NCBI RefSeq assembly: GCF_030547245.1
Contig: NZ_JAUOQT010000002.1
Location: 1-64,000 of the forward strand
Length of the DNA: 64,000 nt
Direction of reading: 5' to 3'
From: Oceanihabitans sp. 2_MG-2023
Lineage (GTDB): Bacteria > Bacteroidota > Bacteroidia > Flavobacteriales > Flavobacteriaceae
Shown here: in pieces, positions 9,406-16,348 of the stretch
How positions within the stretch are numbered: the stretch's first letter is position 1
Layout: every line of letters begins with the position of its first letter
Program-made: the position numbers and the translations under genes
Notes under the pieces: model-generated
Told to the model about the DNA's origin: nothing
Databases searched by the model: none
The model's input: the letters and a program-made list of their open reading frames with translations, nothing else

Positions 9406-10170
9406 TTATTTAAGGTCTTTTAAAAGTGCTTGTGCCTTTTCTTTATTATAGTTAAAATTAGTAATAAGATTTTCTAAGTACTTTACAGCTTCTGCTTTAT
9501 TTTCTTCTTTTAAAGAAATTAATGCCAAATACCATGTAGATTCACCAACGAAGCTTTTGTTATCTTGTACAACAAGCGTAAAAAATGTTTTTGCATTTAC
9601 TAGATCTTCTAAATTTAAATACGCCTGTCCTTTATAGAAATTAAAATAATCCTTTTTAGCATCAGCAGGAATTGCATCTAATTTTTCAATAGCACTTTTA
9701 TAATCTTTACTTTCATAAGCAACAAAAGCTTCACGCTCTAAAGTATTTTCGGTATCTCCTCTAGTAATAGTATATACTGTATTTGGATACGCACTAAAAT
9801 TAGTATCATACATAGTTGTATAGTCAGTACCAAAAAACGAATGATAACCAAACCATCCCATTAACAAGGCTATTGACGCAGCAATAGCAAAATTTTTATA
9901 ATTAAAAATTGGTTTTATTCTTTTCGATGTTTCGCTATCAAAAAACTCAATCCTTGTAGTTTCGGTTGAAGATAAATCATTTTCAAACCCTTGAAGTTTT
10001 GTTTTTAAAGTATCTATTTCATTACTTTTAATTACTTCTTTTAAGTTTTGTTCAAATAAAAATTGTGTTTTAAATTCGGTATCATTTTCTAATAAATTTT
10101 CAAACGTCTTTTCCTGCTCTGCAGTTAAACTGTTAGAAAAATAATGATATAGAAGGTCTTGATTTTTCAT
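9406..10170 (-). CDS. Probable anti-sigma factor with periplasmic TPR domain
   Basis: The 254-residue product has an N-terminal soluble region (1-90) of the form seen in Bacteroidota anti-sigma proteins (YHYFSNSLTAEQEKTFENLL), one transmembrane helix at about 93-112, and a C-terminal part (about 140-250) with TPR-like helix pairs (ESKDYKSAIEKLDAI, LEDLVNAKTFFTLV). This topology places the sigma-binding part in the cytoplasm and the TPR sensor in the periplasm. Its ATG is only 2 bases after the sigma stop codon, so the two are co-transcribed and probably translationally coupled. No zinc-finger HxxxCxxC is visible, so assignment as anti-sigma rests on topology and context. Confidence 0.72.
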   Translation of the reverse strand: MKNQDLLYHYFSNSLTAEQEKTFENLLENDTEFKTQFLFEQNLKEVIKSNEIDTLKTKLQGFENDLSSTETTRIEFFDSETSKRIKPIFNYKNFAIAASIALLMGWFGYHSFFGTDYTTMYDTNFSAYPNTVYTITRGDTENTLEREAFVAYESKDYKSAIEKLDAIPADAKKDYFNFYKGQAYLNLEDLVNAKTFFTLVVQDNKSFVGESTWYLALISLKEENKAEAVKYLENLITNFNYNKEKAQALLKDLK

Positions 10171-10172
10171 TG

Positions 10173-10745
10173 CTAATAATCTTTTGCGTTAATTCTATCT
10201 TTTAGGGTTTTCATACATCTGGACTTTGCACTTTTCACTACGTTTTCACTAGTGTAATCTCCAGCTTCAATAATGTCTTTAATAGTAAAACCTCTATAAT
10301 AAAATAAGGTTAATAATTCTTGACATTTCTTTCCAAGAGTAACAAAATACTTTTTTAATAAAACTTGTTCTGTAGTAAGTTCTTGCGAGTCCATTTCTAA
10401 TTCGGAATCTATAAGTTCTTCCTTTTCTCTAACAATAGACAAATCAAAATCGGGATTAATTGTCTTATTGTTTTTCTTCATTTTATCATAAATTAAATAC
10501 TTCCCAATGCTAAATAAATAGGTAGAAATACTGCTTGTAAACTCTTGTACTTTACCTTGCATAACATTATTATAAAAGACAATGTATGCATCTTGGTAGA
10601 TGTCTATATTATCTTCTTGAGATAAGTTATACTTTCTAGCAAAATTTAAAAACTTATCTCTGTTGTCTTCATATATTTTTCTAAACAATATATCGGAGCC
10701 CTGTTTTAAATCTTCAATAGTAATATTCTCTTGTACTCTATGCAT
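10173..10745 (-). CDS. ECF-family RNA polymerase sigma factor
   Basis: This 190-residue protein has the two ECF domains. Region 2 spans about 20-95 (FRKIYEDNRDKF, DIYQDAYIVFY, STYLFSIGKYLIYDKMKK), and region 4 about 125-185 (LGKKCQELLTLFYYRGFTIKDI with a helix-turn-helix, then NVVKSAKSRCMKTLK). It should direct RNA polymerase to the TGTTAACY/ATTAA promoters found around it, including one overlapping its own 5' end. The annotated ATG is oddly close to that promoter, so the true start may be downstream or the transcript leaderless. It is the first gene of the sigma/anti-sigma operon. Confidence 0.9.
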   Translation of the reverse strand: MHRVQENITIEDLKQGSDILFRKIYEDNRDKFLNFARKYNLSQEDNIDIYQDAYIVFYNNVMQGKVQEFTSSISTYLFSIGKYLIYDKMKKNNKTINPDFDLSIVREKEELIDSELEMDSQELTTEQVLLKKYFVTLGKKCQELLTLFYYRGFTIKDIIEAGDYTSENVVKSAKSRCMKTLKDRINAKDY

Positions 10746-10774
10746 TTAATGTAACTAAGTATTAAAGGTTAACA
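10745..10774 (-). promoter_or_regulatory. ECF-type promoter, copy E (sigma gene itself)
   Basis: On the minus strand TGTTAACC (10774-10767) is followed after exactly 16 bases by ATTAAA (10750-10745). The last A of this box is the first base of the annotated sigma ATG. The match in sequence and spacing to the other five copies argues for autoregulation. Confidence 0.65.
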
Positions 10775-10856
10775 CACTACTGCTAAATTAACTTTTTTTG
10801 ACATAACTCTTTAGTTTTCTAACAGATATCTCTTCTCCTTTATTTTTTATATCCCA

Positions 10857-10886
10857 TGTTAACCTCTGATAAACTTTGCTATTAAA
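10857..10886 (+). promoter_or_regulatory. ECF-type promoter, copy A (DUF4412 gene)
   Basis: TGTTAACC (10857-10864), a 16-base spacer, then ATTAAA (10881-10886), with the ATG 27 bases downstream. It lies in the intergenic region divergent from the sigma gene. Confidence 0.7.
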
Positions 10887-10912
10887 AGAGCGAAATCTAA
10901 AAACATATAATC

Positions 10913-11674
10913 ATGAAATTTTTTAAATTATCACTAATAATGCTATCGTTTTGTGTCACCACAAACACACAAACGCAACTTTTAAAAGAATTAGGTAACG
11001 TAGCAGAACGAGCTGAGGCGCATACTTTAGAAAAAAAAGCAGGCAAAACTACAAGAGAACAACGACAAGTTAATAGTACTTCAGCCATTCAAAAAACGTA
11101 TACGTTTACACACAAGTTTGTAATGCAAATTCAAAGTAATAAACACAATACGAATATCAACTATTTTTTAAATAATGACGCTAATTATATTGGCACTAGT
11201 ATGGATTTAGGAAATAATATTACTAAAATGATTACTGTCATGGACATCTCTACTAAAAAAGCAACGATGTTTATGGAAATAAATAACCAAAAAACACAAA
11301 TGTCTATACCAATAGATTTAGATAGTATGACAGAAGATGCAATGCAAGAGCAAGATGTAAAAATTACACCTACAGGTAAAACAAAAAACATCTTAAATTT
11401 TACTTGCCATGAATATAAAGTAGAAGGCAAAGATTACAATGGAAACGTTTGGGTTACACAAGATGCTGGCGTTACTTTTTCGAAAGCATTTTATCAAGCA
11501 AAAGTAAAAAAAGGGTTAAATCAATCTTGGATGTCTATGATTAATGGATTAACCATGGAAATGAATATAACAGATACTAGCAAAAGAAAAGATCAAAATA
11601 TGGTTATGAAATGTATTGCCCTAGAAAAAAGCAATCTAACTATTAATGGTAGTGATTATAAAAAAATGATGTAA
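10913..11674 (+). CDS. DUF4412-like secreted protein
   Basis: The 253-residue product has an N-terminal signal peptide (hydrophobic to about residue 18) and then a mainly beta domain from about 60 to 250. Features fitting the DUF4412 family are Met-rich segments (DLGNNITKMITVMDISTKK), a GKTKNILNFTCHEYKVEG block followed by WVTQDAG, and the overall length. Function of the family is not established; it is an envelope or secreted protein. It is divergent from the sigma gene and carries its own copy of the sigma-type promoter. Confidence 0.68.
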   Translation: MKFFKLSLIMLSFCVTTNTQTQLLKELGNVAERAEAHTLEKKAGKTTREQRQVNSTSAIQKTYTFTHKFVMQIQSNKHNTNINYFLNNDANYIGTSMDLGNNITKMITVMDISTKKATMFMEINNQKTQMSIPIDLDSMTEDAMQEQDVKITPTGKTKNILNFTCHEYKVEGKDYNGNVWVTQDAGVTFSKAFYQAKVKKGLNQSWMSMINGLTMEMNITDTSKRKDQNMVMKCIALEKSNLTINGSDYKKMM

Positions 11675-11677
11675 AAA

Positions 11678-11707
11678 TGTTAACCTCTTATAGCGATACA
11701 CATTAAT
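11678..11707 (+). promoter_or_regulatory. ECF-type promoter, copy B (outer-membrane barrel gene)
   Basis: TGTTAACC (11678-11685), a 16-base spacer, then ATTAAT (11702-11707). The first in-frame ATG is at 11736, but the signal peptide begins at the ATG at 11823, so the leader may be about 110 bases long. Confidence 0.7.
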
Positions 11708-11822
11708 ACTTATAACCCAAAAAAACACGTATTAAATGAAATTCACAAAAACAATTCACAAAAACAACGTCTTCAATACAATGAAGATTAGTAAAAATGT
11801 ACAATTAACAAACAACCCAATT

Positions 11823-12335
11823 ATGAAAACAAAAAACAGTCTATTCGTATGCGTACTAATCTTTTTATTTGCCACACAAATGCAAGCACAAATTGCTATT
11901 GGTGGAGGATTAGGATATAACGAAAAAATTTCTGGACCAGGAGTTACACTTAAAGGTGTATTTAATATCACAGATAATATTGCTATTACACCAAGTGCTT
12001 CTTACTTTTTTGGAAATCAAGTTTATGGTTACAAAAGAAGTCTATTTGCTGGTGACGTAAATGCGCATTACTATTTTAATATTATTGAAAGCAAATTAAA
12101 AGTATATCCAGTAGTTGGAGTAAACTTTTCCAGCTATAAAACTGGTAACTCATATTATGATGCCTTTTTTGACTATGAAACAGAACAAGTTACTGACAGT
12201 GCAATTGGAGGCAATATTGGTGCTGGAGCAACCTACCAATTTACAGACAAGCTAAAAGTCTATTTAGAGCCTAAATTTGTTGCTAGTAATTATAGCCAAG
12301 TAGTTATAAATGCTGGTGTATTATTAAATCTTTAA
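11823..12335 (+). CDS. Small outer-membrane beta-barrel protein
   Basis: From the ATG at 11823 the product is 170 residues with a classical signal peptide ending QMQAQ (about residue 23). It has Gly/Tyr-rich alternating strands (IAIGGGLGYNE, NIAITPSASYFFG, KLKVYPVVGVNFSSY, KLKVYLEPKFVASNYSQ) and a C-terminal NAGVLLNL strand, the look of an OmpA/OmpX-like eight-strand barrel. An upstream in-frame ATG at 11736 would add 29 residues (MKFTKTIHKNN...) ahead of the signal peptide. I prefer the later start because that extension would be atypical. The ECF-type promoter sits just upstream. Confidence 0.75.
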   Translation: MKTKNSLFVCVLIFLFATQMQAQIAIGGGLGYNEKISGPGVTLKGVFNITDNIAITPSASYFFGNQVYGYKRSLFAGDVNAHYYFNIIESKLKVYPVVGVNFSSYKTGNSYYDAFFDYETEQVTDSAIGGNIGAGATYQFTDKLKVYLEPKFVASNYSQVVINAGVLLNL

Positions 12336-12413
12336 ACAAAATACAACCGAATTTATCTACCCTAAAAACGACCTGCTATTATCTATTTATTTTATTTGAA
12401 GTAGTCTTCAAAC

Positions 12414-12447
12414 AAAAAAGCTTCAGAAAAACTTCTGAAGCTTTTTT
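12414..12447 (+). terminator. Intrinsic terminator after the barrel gene
   Basis: AAAAAAGCTTCAGA (12414-12427) pairs with TCTGAAGCTTTTTT (12434-12447) over a 6-base loop. The A and T tracts on both sides let it work on either strand. Confidence 0.85.
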
Positions 12448-12453
12448 ATTTTC

Positions 12454-12483
12454 TGTTAACCTTTCACTTTATAAAACATAAAA
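12454..12483 (+). promoter_or_regulatory. ECF-type promoter, copy C (no ORF downstream)
   Basis: TGTTAACC (12454-12461), a 16-base spacer, then ATAAAA (12478-12483), preceded by C as in most of the other copies. It starts 6 bases after the previous terminator. No plausible protein gene follows before the next terminator at 12595, which points to a non-coding transcript. Confidence 0.6.
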
Positions 12484-12487
12484 AAGT

Positions 12488-12595
12488 ATACATGCTAAAA
12501 AACAAATGAAACTATAGTGTTTTTTTTGGGTTACTATAGCAAAGCAGGAAACTGCTTGATTAAAGGTCGAAGAAAGTTTCTTCGGCTTTTTTTTT
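12488..12595 (+). ncRNA. Candidate sigma-dependent small RNA, about 105-110 nt
   Basis: Three hairpins lie in series. CTATAGT (12512-12518) pairs with ACTATAG (12533-12539). AAGCAG-GAAA-CTGCTT (12542-12557) is a GNRA tetraloop stem. GTCGAAGA (12566-12573) pairs with TCTTCGGC (12579-12586, one G-U pair), followed by T9, an intrinsic terminator. The unit is framed by an ECF-type promoter upstream and another such promoter 9 bases after the terminator. Only micro-ORFs of a few codons exist inside. The 5' end is estimated from the promoter position. A role like that of sigma-E-dependent Hfq sRNAs in enterobacteria is an analogy only. Confidence 0.55.
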
Positions 12596-12603
12596 AAGAA
12601 TGG

Positions 12604-12633
12604 TGTTAACCTCAAACAGAATATCACATTAAA
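12604..12633 (+). promoter_or_regulatory. ECF-type promoter, copy D (collagen-like lipoprotein gene)
   Basis: TGTTAACC (12604-12611), a 16-base spacer, then ATTAAA (12628-12633); the ATG is 37 bases after the second box. Confidence 0.7.
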
Positions 12634-12669
12634 CAGCAAACATATATTAATCCAATAAATTTAAAAATT

Positions 12670-13242
12670 ATGAAACTTTCAAAAACAACAATTTCAAAAA
12701 CAAAGTATTTTCTTTTAGCCCTTTTAGTAGCTTTTAGTTTTTCTTGCTCTACAGAAGATGGCGAGGATGGCGCAGTGGGATTAACTGGTCCTGCAGGTAC
12801 AGATGGCTTAAATGGTGCAGATGGTAATGCCAATGTACAGACTATTACTTATGATACATCTACATTAGATGGGACTAGATTTATTTTAACTGTACCTGCA
12901 ATTACACAAGATGTACTTAATGATGATGTTATCTTAGGCTATCATACGGCAAGTGGATATGATTATCCAATGCCAGGAGGTGGAGTTGCTGCAGATTATG
13001 TAACTAGACCATTTATAACAGTTGGCACCTATTATATTGACTTTGAGAATTGGGATGGTAACAACTATACTATAACTGCAGGAGATATAGATAGTGTGAA
13101 AATTATTATCATTGAATCTACAAGTACTACAACTGGTAGAGTAGGAAATAATAAACAACAAGTATACAACGAGCTTAACCAAGCAGGAGTAGACATAAAC
13201 GATTACTATGCCGTTTGCGATTATTACGGAATTGCATATTAA
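12670..13242 (+). CDS. Lipoprotein with short collagen-like Gly-X-Y stretch
   Basis: The 190-residue product has a signal peptide with lipobox SFSC (Cys at about 26), followed by an acidic tail (STEDGEDG). About nine Gly-X-Y triplets follow (GAVGLTGPAGTDGLNGADG), then a beta-rich domain from about 60 to 190 containing a Gly/Tyr loop (SGYDYPMPGGG). Similar 'collagen-like repeat plus unknown domain' lipoproteins are common in flavobacteria, but their role is unknown. Its own promoter and terminator make it monocistronic and part of the putative sigma regulon. Confidence 0.7.
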   Translation: MKLSKTTISKTKYFLLALLVAFSFSCSTEDGEDGAVGLTGPAGTDGLNGADGNANVQTITYDTSTLDGTRFILTVPAITQDVLNDDVILGYHTASGYDYPMPGGGVAADYVTRPFITVGTYYIDFENWDGNNYTITAGDIDSVKIIIIESTSTTTGRVGNNKQQVYNELNQAGVDINDYYAVCDYYGIAY

Positions 13243-13262
13243 TATTTATTACCAATATACTA

Positions 13263-13292
13263 AAAACCGAAGTAAAATGCTTCGGTTTTTTT
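13263..13292. terminator. Intrinsic terminator
   Basis: AAAACCGAAG pairs with CTTCGGTTTT around TAAAATG, followed by further T residues. It ends the collagen-like lipoprotein gene. Confidence 0.85.
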
Positions 13293-13343
13293 ATGCCTTT
13301 TTTATAACAAAATGATTAGTATTGTAGTCTTAAAATTAGCAAG

Positions 13344-14393
13344 ATGATTACACGTAAAACTGCAACTATTTCCAAGTTTATTATTCATAAAGTAGGTAAT
13401 AAACATAACGATACAAAAAATGCTTTTTCAGAAAAAGAAGTACATTTTGACGAACAAAGTTATGAGCTTATGCTTCCGTTTTTACTAAGACCTTTTGGGT
13501 CTGTGGTACAGAGTTATCGTTTTAACCACCATTCTAATGTAGCACTAAATGAAATTAATAACTATGCTAAAAATATTTTTAGTGATGATGATGCTTTTAT
13601 TGAAACTTCAAAAAATATTGTAAAGCATTTATACGAACAAAGCGATTCTGCACAAATAAAAACTGGAGATGTTTTGGTTGCTCTTTTTGAAGGTATAGAA
13701 TACAAAGAAATGGTTACCAATGCTATTGGTATTTTTAAAATTGAAAACAAAACTAATTTCTTTCAAACCTATTTAGAAAACAATAGTTATGATGTTTTGG
13801 TACAACAAGGAATTTCTTCTAAAAAAGTAGATAAAGGTTGTCTTATTTTAAACCAATCAGACATGGAAGGCAATATTATTTTAAGTGTAGATAATAATAG
13901 TTATGATGCGCAATATTGGTTAGATAAGTTCTTAAATATTAAATATGCAGATGACATGAATAATCATACACATAACTATTTAGACATGTGTAGTGAATTT
14001 TCTACCGAAATTTTAAAAACCAGTTTTGGCGAACAAGAACGAAACATCTTTCTTGCAAAAACCATTGACTATTTTAAAGAAAACGAAATTATTAACGTTG
14101 AAAATTTTAAAGAAGAAGTTTTTAAAGACGAAAACCACATACAGCTTTTTGAAGATTTTAAAAAGGAATACGAAGGCGAACAAAACGTATTACTACGAAA
14201 CCAATTTGATTTAGCAGAAGCGGTTGTAAAAAAGGATAAAAAGAAAATTAAAACAGATATAAAATTAGATACAAATATTCAAATAAAACTAGATATTGAT
14301 GCTCCAGATGCTGCCGAAGAATATCTAGAACGTGGTTACGACGAAGATAAAAAAATGTACTACTACAAAGTGTTCTTTAATGCTGAAGGTTAA
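13344..14393 (+). CDS. Nucleoid-associated protein (NdpA/YejK-like)
   Basis: The 349-residue protein matches the 37-kDa nucleoid-associated family by its N-terminal block (FIIHKVGNKHND), by LRPF and by the overall alpha/beta composition and length. The central part holds QGISSKKVDKGCLIL and WLDKFLNIKY, and the C-terminal part is Lys/Asp-rich (KKDKKKIKTDIKLDT). Members bind or associate with the nucleoid in Gram-negative bacteria; the precise role is poorly known. It has no signal peptide, consistent with a cytoplasmic location. Terminators flank it on both sides, so it is a single-gene unit. Confidence 0.75.
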   Translation: MITRKTATISKFIIHKVGNKHNDTKNAFSEKEVHFDEQSYELMLPFLLRPFGSVVQSYRFNHHSNVALNEINNYAKNIFSDDDAFIETSKNIVKHLYEQSDSAQIKTGDVLVALFEGIEYKEMVTNAIGIFKIENKTNFFQTYLENNSYDVLVQQGISSKKVDKGCLILNQSDMEGNIILSVDNNSYDAQYWLDKFLNIKYADDMNNHTHNYLDMCSEFSTEILKTSFGEQERNIFLAKTIDYFKENEIINVENFKEEVFKDENHIQLFEDFKKEYEGEQNVLLRNQFDLAEAVVKKDKKKIKTDIKLDTNIQIKLDIDAPDAAEEYLERGYDEDKKMYYYKVFFNAEG

Positions 14394-14414
14394 TTAAAAA
14401 CCCCAATATATTTA

Positions 14415-14446
14415 ACAAAAACCGAAGTTTAAACTTCGGTTTTTTG
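14415..14446. terminator. Bidirectional terminator overlapping the lipB stop codon
   Basis: AAAACCGAAGTTT pairs with AAACTTCGGTTTT. The lipB stop codon (TTA at 14429-14431 on the plus strand) lies in the stem, so the last lipB codons form half of the hairpin. It serves the convergent nucleoid-protein and lipB genes. Confidence 0.8.
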
Positions 14447-15145
14447 TTTTATAAACTCAGCTTCAAAAAGTACCGTAAAATGTTTCAGTAATTTTTCTTT
14501 TACTTCTGCAACATTCACTTCTTTTACTCCAAGCTCTACATGTAACGATGTAACGGCTTTTCCTCGTATACCACAAGGTATCATATTATCAAAATAACCA
14601 AGATCTGCATTTACATTTAAAGCAAATCCGTGCATGGTTACCCAACGAGAAGCACGAACTCCCATAGCACAAATTTTTCTAGCAAAAGGAGTTCCTACAT
14701 CTAGCCAAACTCCGGTTTCACCTGGACTTCGTTCTGCTTTTAAACCATATTCTGCTAAAGTGAGAATAATCATTTCTTCTAAAAAACGAAGGTATTTATG
14801 AATGTCTGTAAAAAAGTTATCTAAATCTAAAATAGGATAACCTACAATTTGTCCTGGACCATGATAAGTAATATCGCCTCCTCTATTTACTTTGTAAAAA
14901 CTTGCTCCTTTTTCTGCAAGTTGTTTTTCGTTTACTAACAGGTTAGACATGTCGCCACTTTTACCTAAGGTATACACATGAGGATGCTCTACCAATAAAA
15001 AATAGTTGTTTGTTGGTAAAGTTAATTCTTCTCTCCTATTTTTAATTTTAGCATCCACTATCGATTTAAATAAAGACTCTTGATAGTCCCAAGTATCTTT
15101 ATAATCTTGTAATCCTAAATCTTGTAATTCTATATTTTTATTCAA
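14429..15145 (-). CDS. lipB: Octanoyltransferase (lipoate biosynthesis)
   Basis: LipB transfers octanoyl from acyl carrier protein to the lipoyl domains of E2 and H proteins in the cytoplasm. At 238 residues the family blocks are all present: RGGDITYHGPGQ (88-99), the catalytic Lys in FARKICAMGV (Lys157) and the catalytic Cys in IPCGIRGKAVTSLH (Cys191). It fits with the presence of a lipoylated E2 at 40212-41522. The next gene on the strand starts only a few bases upstream, so the two may be co-transcribed. Confidence 0.96.
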   Translation of the reverse strand: MNKNIELQDLGLQDYKDTWDYQESLFKSIVDAKIKNRREELTLPTNNYFLLVEHPHVYTLGKSGDMSNLLVNEKQLAEKGASFYKVNRGGDITYHGPGQIVGYPILDLDNFFTDIHKYLRFLEEMIILTLAEYGLKAERSPGETGVWLDVGTPFARKICAMGVRASRWVTMHGFALNVNADLGYFDNMIPCGIRGKAVTSLHVELGVKEVNVAEVKEKLLKHFTVLFEAEFIKQKTEV

Positions 15146-15149
15146 TGCT

Positions 15150-15935
15150 TTACTCTTCTAATTCTACATCTAAAGTCATTGCTTCTGGTGACTTTATCAT
15201 GTCAATAAAATTCATTTTTAAAGAAACCGATTTTTTATCGCTACTTATCACTGCATTTTTATTGGTTACCGATTTTATTTTCTTCGGAAAATTATACACC
15301 AAAGTATAACTCATGGCTTCAAACATTTCTTTAGAATCTCCCATTTGGCCAATTTCTTCATTCAACTCTTCTATATCTGCTTCCGATTGTTGAAAACCTT
15401 CTTTAATAGATCTAGAAAACGTTTTTCCGTCATATGCAAAATCTACATATTCAAAAATATCTTCAGATGCTTTTGCTACAGCACTTTCTCCCATTTTCCC
15501 CATTTGTGCATTGTTTTCAGAATTCATTTTTTTGGCTTCTTCAATTTTCTTTAAAGCCTCAGGTAGTTCTTTTAAACTAGTAAATGTAGAACCAAATCCC
15601 ATATCAAAAAGCCCTTCTTCTTCATCCATTTTCATTTTAATAACAATACTCTCTAAAGATTTTAATTTATCTTGTTCTTCTTGGGATAAAGTAGCAATAC
15701 TATCTGCTTTTTCTACTAGCATATCTTTAAAATACATGACACTATCTAGTTTCATTTTTTCTTTCCCATTGTCTTTTTTACCGCCTCCCATTTCTTCCAT
15801 GGTTTTCATGACTTCACTCATATCATAGCTCATAATAAATTCTCCAGAACCATCTGGATTAAAGCTAATCTCTTCGGTGAAATTACAACTGGTTAATAAA
15901 AAAACGCTGGCAATTGCTAGTATAAATTGTTTCAT
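15150..15935 (-). CDS. Lipoprotein of unknown function, Lys/Glu/Met-rich
   Basis: With the ATG at 15935 the product has 261 residues. It carries a clear lipoprotein signal (MKQFILAIASVFLLTSC, Cys17), followed by ISFNPDGSGEFIMSYDMSEVMK, a beta-hairpin-like start seen in flavobacterial lipoproteins of this type. The centre is rich in Met, Lys and Glu and predicted helical; the C-terminal part (YTLVYNFPKKIKSV, SVSLKMNFIDMI) is beta. An open frame extends further upstream to 16070 but has no signal peptide logic and overlaps yqaE on the same strand, so I reject it. Function is unknown. Confidence 0.7.
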   Translation of the reverse strand: MKQFILAIASVFLLTSCNFTEEISFNPDGSGEFIMSYDMSEVMKTMEEMGGGKKDNGKEKMKLDSVMYFKDMLVEKADSIATLSQEEQDKLKSLESIVIKMKMDEEEGLFDMGFGSTFTSLKELPEALKKIEEAKKMNSENNAQMGKMGESAVAKASEDIFEYVDFAYDGKTFSRSIKEGFQQSEADIEELNEEIGQMGDSKEMFEAMSYTLVYNFPKKIKSVTNKNAVISSDKKSVSLKMNFIDMIKSPEAMTLDVELEE

Positions 15936-15973
15936 AGTATAAATTTTAGTTCTACAAAACAAAGATACGTATT

Positions 15974-16132
15974 TTATCTTTCCGGATTGTTTAAAATAAC
16001 TAGTGCAGCTATAACTCCAGGAACCCATCCACAAAGCCACAATAGAAAAACAATTAATATAGATCCGCAACCTTTACCTATAACAGATAATGGTGGGCAT
16101 AAAATAGCTAATAAGACTCTCCAAAAACTCAT
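15974..16132 (-). CDS. yqaE: YqaE/Pmp3 family membrane protein
   Basis: This 52-residue gene is read from the ATG at 16132. The product starts MSFWRVLLAILCPPLSVIGK and has two hydrophobic helices: the first runs into CPPLSVIGKGCG, and the second is ILIVFLLWLCGWVPGVIAAL. The ends are VILNNPER. This is the complete YqaE/Pmp3 pattern (CPPLxV, then WxPGxIHA/IAA). Members are small inner-membrane proteins linked to stress and membrane potential in other organisms; the role here is not shown. It lies 38 bases upstream of the lipoprotein start. Confidence 0.9.
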   Translation of the reverse strand: MSFWRVLLAILCPPLSVIGKGCGSILIVFLLWLCGWVPGVIAALVILNNPER

Positions 16133-16195
16133 TGATTTTGATTTAATTGATTGATGTATTTATTGGACGCAAAGGTTTGTGTTTTGTTACACTTT

Positions 16196-16262
16196 GCATT
16201 AGTGATTGAACGCATGTTGGAGCTCCTTGAAAAGAGCGACTAGTGAAAGCACGGCTTTTTTA
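16196..16262 (+). repeat. Degenerate family R repeat
   Basis: AGTGATTGAACGCATG, GCTCCTTGAAAAGAGCG and GAAAGCACGGC keep the block order of family R but with many differences and no clear GCGTTA/TAACGC ends. It ends in CTTTTTTA and may also act as a terminator. Confidence 0.35.
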
Positions 16263-16313
16263 TTTCGAAAAAAGAATGCCCAAAAAAGCGTTTTCTAATT
16301 ACTAGCTTTAGTG

Positions 16314-16321
16314 TATCTTTG
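16314..16321 (+). promoter_or_regulatory. -7 promoter box of lysS (TATCTTTG)
   Basis: A perfect TAnnTTTG box lies 27 bases before the lysS ATG. No clear -33 TTG is seen at the right distance. Confidence 0.5.
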
Positions 16322-16348
16322 TAGCTTCTTAAAAAATATAAAAATTAC

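Noticed and set aside
12670-13242. Collagen-like lipoprotein considered as a phage or horizontally acquired gene
   Set aside because: Composition matches its neighbours, it has a normal lipoprotein signal and shares the local promoter type; nothing phage-like is nearby.
15936-16070. N-terminal extension of the 15150 lipoprotein to 16070
   Set aside because: It overlaps yqaE on the same strand and would place 45 residues ahead of a perfect lipoprotein signal peptide.
15927-16154. 75-codon plus-strand ORF between the lipoprotein and lysS genes
   Set aside because: The opposite strand encodes a complete, clearly recognisable YqaE/Pmp3 protein at 15974-16132; the plus-strand frame is its shadow.
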